A DNA stretch of 64,000 nucleotides from Gallionella sp. (GTDB taxonomy: Bacteria; Pseudomonadota; Gammaproteobacteria; Burkholderiales; Gallionellaceae): NCBI GenBank assembly GCA_030681375.1, contig JAUXWM010000081.1, positions 1-64,000 of the forward strand. The letters run 5' to 3'. The number at the start of each line of letters is the position of its first letter. Positions within the stretch are counted from its first letter, which is position 1. Shown here in pieces: positions 60,066-64,000 of the stretch. Under the pieces are notes generated by a model. It was given only the letters and a program-made list of their open reading frames with translations. It had not been told where the DNA came from and made no database searches. The translations under genes and the position numbers were made by a program.

Positions 60066-62222
60066 TTACGCTTCCGGTACCAGAATCACTCCTGCCAGAG
60101 GAGGTAATGAGATTTCGGCAGAATAGGGCAAGCCCATCCAGGGTATGGCATCCGCCTGAATCAGGCCCGCATTGCCGAGGTTGCTTCCCGCGTAGTAGCT
60201 GGAGTCGCTATTCAGTACCTCGCGATAGCTGGTTTTTTCAGGGAGACCGATGCGATAGTGCTTGCGTGGCAAAGGCGTCAGGTTCAGGGCGATTATGGCC
60301 GTGGAACCGTCACGCGCACGCCGCTGGTAGGACAACACCGATTTTTCTGCATCGTTACAGTCTATCCAGGAAAAGCCCTCAGACTGGAAATCCAGCTCAT
60401 GCAGAGCGGACAGGGTGCGATACAGTTTATTGAGGTCGTGTGCTAAATTTTGTACGCCGCGATGCAGTTCTTCACCCAATTGCCACCATTCCAGTTCCCA
60501 CTTCGATTGCCATTCGCGTCCCTGCGCAATTTCATTACCCATGAAGTTGAGCTTTTTTCCCGGACTGGTCATCTGATAAGTCAGCAGCAGGCGCAGGTTG
60601 GCAAATTTTTGCCAGGCATCGCCGGGCATCTTGGATAAGAGCGAGCCCTTGCCGTGCACCACTTCGTCATGTGAGAACGGCATCACGAAATTTTCGCTGT
60701 AGGCGTAAATCTGCCCGAAAGTCAGCTGACTATGGTGATAGCGGCGGTGTACCGGATCGTTCTGGAAATAACTCAGCGTGTCATTCATCCAGCCCATGTT
60801 CCACTTCATCGAGAAGCCGAGTCCACCCAGATAGACAGGGCGCGATACGCCCGGCCACGCGGTTGATTCTTCTGCCATGGTCAGCGCACCCGGAAATTCG
60901 TCGTGCACCATGATGTTCATCTCGCGCAGGAATTCCACTGCATCGAGGTTTTCACGACCACCGTATTTGTTCGGTATCCATTCGCCCGCTTTGCGCGAGT
61001 AATCCAGATACAGCATGGAGGCGACCGCATCCACGCGCAAACCATCGAAATGGAATTCTGAGAGCCAGTAATGTGCGCTGGATAACAAAAAAGTTTTCAC
61101 TTCGTTGCGGCCAAAGTTGAAGATGTGCGTGCCCCAGTCCTGATGAAAGCCCAGTCGCGGGTCCTGATGTTCGTACAAGGCCGTGCCATCAAAACGTGCC
61201 AACGCCCAGCTATCCTGCGGAAAGTGTGCGGGCACCCAGTCGAGTATGACGCCGATGTCGGCCTGATGGAAAGCGTCTATCAACTGACGTAATTCGTCGG
61301 GCGAGCCGAAGCGGCTGCTGGGGGCAAAATAGCCCGTGCACTGATAACCCCACGATTCATCCAGCGGATGTTCGGTAATCGGCATCAATTCGACGTGGGT
61401 ATAGCCCATGCCCTTGACATAGGGCACCAGGTCTCTGGCCAATTCGCTGTAAGTATAGAAGCGGCCATCAGGATGGCGTTTCCATGAGCCGGGGTGGACT
61501 TCATAAATATTGACTGCGCCATGAAGCCAGTCCCACTGGCTGCGTTTCTGCATCCAGGCATCATCCTGCCAGCGGTGCTGATTGGCGGGCGCGGCTAACG
61601 ATGCCGTGCCGGGACGCAGTTCATAGCCTTGCGCATAGGGGTCGGTCTTGGTCAGTACGTTGCCGGAATCACGATTGCGGATTTCATAGCGATACAGGGC
61701 ATGTTGCGCAATTTCGGGGATGAAAATTTCCCACACTCCGCTCGAACCATGTAAACGCATGGGGTAGAGGCGACCGTCCCAGCTATTGAATTCGCCCACC
61801 ACGCTGACACGTTCGGCATTTGGCGCCCAAACCGCAAAACGCACACCCTTGACCCCGTTGATTTCCACCGCGTGTGACCCGAGCATGCGATAGCCCTGAC
61901 GAAGGTTTCCTTCGCTGAACAGAAACAAGTCCTGCTCGGAAATATTGGAGGGAAATTGGTAGGGGTCGTACACATCGCGTGATGCAGTGCCTTGATTGAT
62001 ACGCAACCGGTAGGGTAGTACGGGTTCGCTTGTTCCGCGCCATTCGAACAGGCCGCCGGGATGGATTTTTCTGAATGGTTCACCGCTGTCCAGCAGCGTG
62101 ATTTGTGTGGCATGAGGTTCATAAAAGCGTATGACCCATTCGCTGGCTTCACGGTGCGAGCCTAGCAAAGCGAAAGGATCATGCAGGCGAGCTTGCAACA
62201 AAGATTCAATCAGCATGTCCAC
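60066..62222 (-). CDS. glgB: 1,4-alpha-glucan branching enzyme
   Basis: The 718-residue enzyme has an N1 domain ([20 protein letters not shown]), a CBM48 domain ([20 protein letters not shown]), a GH13 barrel and a C-terminal beta-domain. Catalytic residues are visible: nucleophile Asp in [18 protein letters not shown], acid/base Glu in [15 protein letters not shown] and the Asp in [15 protein letters not shown]. It makes alpha-1,6 branches in glycogen. It is divergent from glgC, with 92 bp between the start codons. Confidence 0.96.
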   Translation of the reverse strand: MDMLIESLLQARLHDPFALLGSHREASEWVIRFYEPHATQITLLDSGEPFRKIHPGGLFEWRGTSEPVLPYRLRINQGTASRDVYDPYQFPSNISEQDLFLFSEGNLRQGYRMLGSHAVEINGVKGVRFAVWAPNAERVSVVGEFNSWDGRLYPMRLHGSSGVWEIFIPEIAQHALYRYEIRNRDSGNVLTKTDPYAQGYELRPGTASLAAPANQHRWQDDAWMQKRSQWDWLHGAVNIYEVHPGSWKRHPDGRFYTYSELARDLVPYVKGMGYTHVELMPITEHPLDESWGYQCTGYFAPSSRFGSPDELRQLIDAFHQADIGVILDWVPAHFPQDSWALARFDGTALYEHQDPRLGFHQDWGTHIFNFGRNEVKTFLLSSAHYWLSEFHFDGLRVDAVASMLYLDYSRKAGEWIPNKYGGRENLDAVEFLREMNIMVHDEFPGALTMAEESTAWPGVSRPVYLGGLGFSMKWNMGWMNDTLSYFQNDPVHRRYHHSQLTFGQIYAYSENFVMPFSHDEVVHGKGSLLSKMPGDAWQKFANLRLLLTYQMTSPGKKLNFMGNEIAQGREWQSKWELEWWQLGEELHRGVQNLAHDLNKLYRTLSALHELDFQSEGFSWIDCNDAEKSVLSYQRRARDGSTAIIALNLTPLPRKHYRIGLPEKTSYREVLNSDSSYYAGSNLGNAGLIQADAIPWMGLPYSAEISLPPLAGVILVPEA

Positions 62223-62314
62223 TTTAATTTCCTTATTAGTTCTTGTGCCGTGCGGTAATTGTAAACGATAATGACCATAGCAATTAAGGTAAATATGACT
62301 TGAGGGAGGCTGAG

Positions 62315-63640
62315 ATGAGTGTTGAATTAGGTTATTTGAAAAAGAAATACCATGTGGCTGCTGGTGATCCTGAACCCCGTTTTGTGAGCCGCCTGACCAA
62401 AAATACTTACGCGATGGTGCTGGCCGGCGGTCGTGGCAGCAGGCTGCACGAATTGACTGACTGGCGTGCCAAGCCGGCCGTTCCGTTTGGCGGCAAGTTT
62501 CGCATCATCGATTTCGTGCTTTCAAACTGCGTGAATTCCGGCATACGCCGCATCGGCGTGGCGACGCAATATAAGTCACACAGCCTGATTCAGCATATTC
62601 AGCGCGGCTGGTCCTTTCTGAACGGTCAGTTCGGCGAATACCTCGATTTATTGCCTGCACAACAGCGCGTCAGCGAAGACCAGTGGTATCGCGGCACAGC
62701 CGATGCCGTATTTCAGAATCTGGATATCATACGCGGATCGAAGTGCGATTTTGTCGTGGTGCTGGCCGGTGACCACATCTATAAAATGGATTACGGCAAG
62801 TTGCTGGCCTACCATGTGGAAAAAAAGGCTGACTTGACTGTCGCTTGTCTGCAAGTGCCGATTGCGGAGGCGTTTGCCTTTGGCGTGATGGGCGTGGATG
62901 ATGATTCCCGCGTGATCGATTTTGTTGAAAAACCGGCTAATCCCCCCTCGATTCCGGGCAATCCGGAAAAGTCACTGGCCAGCATGGGTATCTATGTGTT
63001 TAACACGCAGTTCCTGATTGAGCAGCTGATACGCGATGCCGACAACCCCAAGTCCAGCCATGATTTTGGCAAGGATTTGATCCCGCACATGGTTAAAAAT
63101 TACCGTGTGTTTGCGCAAAGCTTCGAGCAAAGCTGTGTTGGCATGGAAGATGACAAGATGCCGTACTGGCGCGATGTGGGTACCATAGATTCCTACTGGG
63201 AAGCCAGTATGGAAATGACCAAGGTCATACCCGACCTGAATATGTACGATCAGGAATGGCCGATCTGGACCTATCAGGAGCAGCTGCCGCCCGCCAAGTT
63301 TGTTTTCGATGAGGATGAGCGTCGCGGTTACGCGGTTGATTCTCTGGTATCCGGCGGTTGCATCGTCAGCGGTTCTGTTGTCAAACGCTCGTTGCTTTTT
63401 TCCGATGTGCGCGTGAACAGTTATTCGAGCATCGAAGATTCAGTGATTCTGCCCGATGTGGATATTGGTCGTCATGTGGTGTTAAAGCGCGTGATTGTCG
63501 ATAAAAGCTGCAAGATTCCTGACGGGATGGAAGTCGGTGTCAATGTCGAAGAAGACCGCAAACGTTTCCATGTTAGCGAGAATGGCGTCACGCTGATCAC
63601 CCCTGAAATGCTGGGACAAAAATTTCACAGTACACGTTAA
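62315..63640 (+). CDS. glgC: Glucose-1-phosphate adenylyltransferase
   Basis: The 441-residue enzyme makes ADP-glucose for glycogen. The nucleotide-binding start [20 protein letters not shown] is followed by [19 protein letters not shown]. Also present are the [16 protein letters not shown] catalytic loop, [18 protein letters not shown] and a left-handed beta-helix at the C-terminus. The ATG at 62315 follows GAGGGAGG and is better than the TTG at 62300. Regulation by fructose bisphosphate or AMP is usual in proteobacteria but cannot be read here. Confidence 0.95.
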   Translation: MSVELGYLKKKYHVAAGDPEPRFVSRLTKNTYAMVLAGGRGSRLHELTDWRAKPAVPFGGKFRIIDFVLSNCVNSGIRRIGVATQYKSHSLIQHIQRGWSFLNGQFGEYLDLLPAQQRVSEDQWYRGTADAVFQNLDIIRGSKCDFVVVLAGDHIYKMDYGKLLAYHVEKKADLTVACLQVPIAEAFAFGVMGVDDDSRVIDFVEKPANPPSIPGNPEKSLASMGIYVFNTQFLIEQLIRDADNPKSSHDFGKDLIPHMVKNYRVFAQSFEQSCVGMEDDKMPYWRDVGTIDSYWEASMEMTKVIPDLNMYDQEWPIWTYQEQLPPAKFVFDEDERRGYAVDSLVSGGCIVSGSVVKRSLLFSDVRVNSYSSIEDSVILPDVDIGRHVVLKRVIVDKSCKIPDGMEVGVNVEEDRKRFHVSENGVTLITPEMLGQKFHSTR

Positions 63641-63656
63641 GATTAAACTCATCTAT

Positions 63657-63680
63657 CCCCGTCGCTAAACGGCGGGGTTT
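63657..63680 (+). promoter_or_regulatory. Hairpin between glgC and the GH57 gene (weak terminator or RBS mask)
   Basis: The stem CCCCGTCG/CGGCGGGG (one G-T pair) with a CTAAA loop is followed by only TTT. Its 3' arm, GGCGGGG, is the only purine-rich sequence before the ATG at 63687. The hairpin could both attenuate transcription and hide the ribosome binding site. Confidence 0.5.
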
Positions 63681-63686
63681 CCTGTT

Positions 63687-64000
63687 ATGAAAAAACCCCT
63701 CGATTTAGTCTTCCTCTGGCATATGCATCAGCCGGATTATCGCGATTATGCCAGCGGCGATTTTGTCCTGCCGTGGGTTTATTTGCACGCCATCAAAGAT
63801 TACACAGATATGGCATATCACCTTGAGCGTCACCCCAAGGTGCGTGTGGTATTGAACTTCGTGCCTATCCTGCTCGATCAACTGGAGGATTACACCGACC
63901 AGTTCGCGACCGGAAAATTACGCGATCCTTTATTGCGCCTGCTGGTACATAAGAATTCCTGTGAATTGTCGCTGGAAGAACGGCGACTGGCGCTGGATGC
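63687..64000 (+). CDS. Glycoside hydrolase family 57 protein, N-terminal part
   Basis: The first 104 residues of a GH57 protein are visible. LVFLWHMHQPDYRDYASGDF has the HMHQP motif near residue 13, and VLPWVYLHAIKDYTDMAYHL and VVLNFVPILLDQLEDY continue the fold. GH57 enzymes are alpha-amylases, 4-alpha-glucanotransferases or branching enzymes; the subfamily cannot be fixed without the catalytic region. The neighbours glgB and glgC suggest glycogen turnover. The gene runs off the right edge. Confidence 0.9.
   Translation, partial: MKKPLDLVFLWHMHQPDYRDYASGDFVLPWVYLHAIKDYTDMAYHLERHPKVRVVLNFVPILLDQLEDYTDQFATGKLRDPLLRLLVHKNSCELSLEERRLALD

Overview
The window looks like a chromosomal segment of a betaproteobacterium. 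The evidence is the gene order sdhC-sdhD-sdhA-sdhB-sdhE-gltA-odhA-odhB, the neighbouring map/glnD pair, a stand-alone MlaF-type ATPase, a glycogen cluster and many short dispersed palindromes. A Gallionella/Sideroxydans-like or other Nitrosomonadales member is my best guess. This is an inference from gene content and not a placement.

Layout. 1-140 is the end of an IS21-like insertion sequence. 167-3599 (minus) holds a MEMO-family gene and a four-gene cluster headed by a mini DnaJ protein whose three partners I do not recognise. 3711-13898 is central metabolism: malate dehydrogenase (minus), then succinate dehydrogenase, its FAD assembly factor, citrate synthase and the E1 and E2 subunits of 2-oxoglutarate dehydrogenase. 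13902-16038 is a graveyard: a type I methylase gene with an internal deletion, a MazF-type toxin-antitoxin pair, a broken REP-associated transposase and the last codons of a type I restriction subunit. 16038-22373 holds a YhdH/AcuI reductase, glnD, map, a glycine-zipper protein and a PPK2 polyphosphate kinase. 22503-27086 is a TolC-MacA-MacB-like export operon.

27145-37598 is a compact defence island. One minus-strand operon reads: AlpA-like HTH, hsdR, hsdM, an AlbA_2/HTH protein, hsdS, an AAA ATPase with a TOPRIM-like C-terminus, a 43-codon truncated RhuM, and RhuM. The cluster is bracketed by a 17-bp direct repeat (16/17 identical), which suggests it was inserted between two divergent operons. 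37733-43401 is a six-gene operon: TonB-dependent receptor, Asp-box (BNR) beta-propeller protein with Cys/His clusters, thioredoxin-like protein, TonB, ExbB and ExbD. It looks like a dedicated uptake system. 43465-46980 holds an RhlE-like helicase and a CYTH-CHAD protein.

47367-47865 is a ParD/RelE-like toxin-antitoxin pair. 48077-55176 is a signalling cluster: a histidine kinase with a c-type heme motif, an Rcp1-like response regulator, a REC-PAS-GAF-HD-GYP protein with a degenerate HD motif, and a canonical PAS-HD-GYP protein. A HicAB module has landed exactly at the kinase/regulator junction and duplicated the first 75 bp of the regulator gene. 55483-58247 holds recQ, which carries a palindromic repeat inserted in frame, and an orphan mlaF. 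58359-64000 is glycogen metabolism: pgi, glgB, glgC and the start of a GH57 glucanase.

The strongest candidates for something new are the defence island with its AAA-TOPRIM and RhuM accessory genes, the HicAB insertion with target-gene duplication, and the receptor/beta-propeller/thioredoxin/TonB operon.
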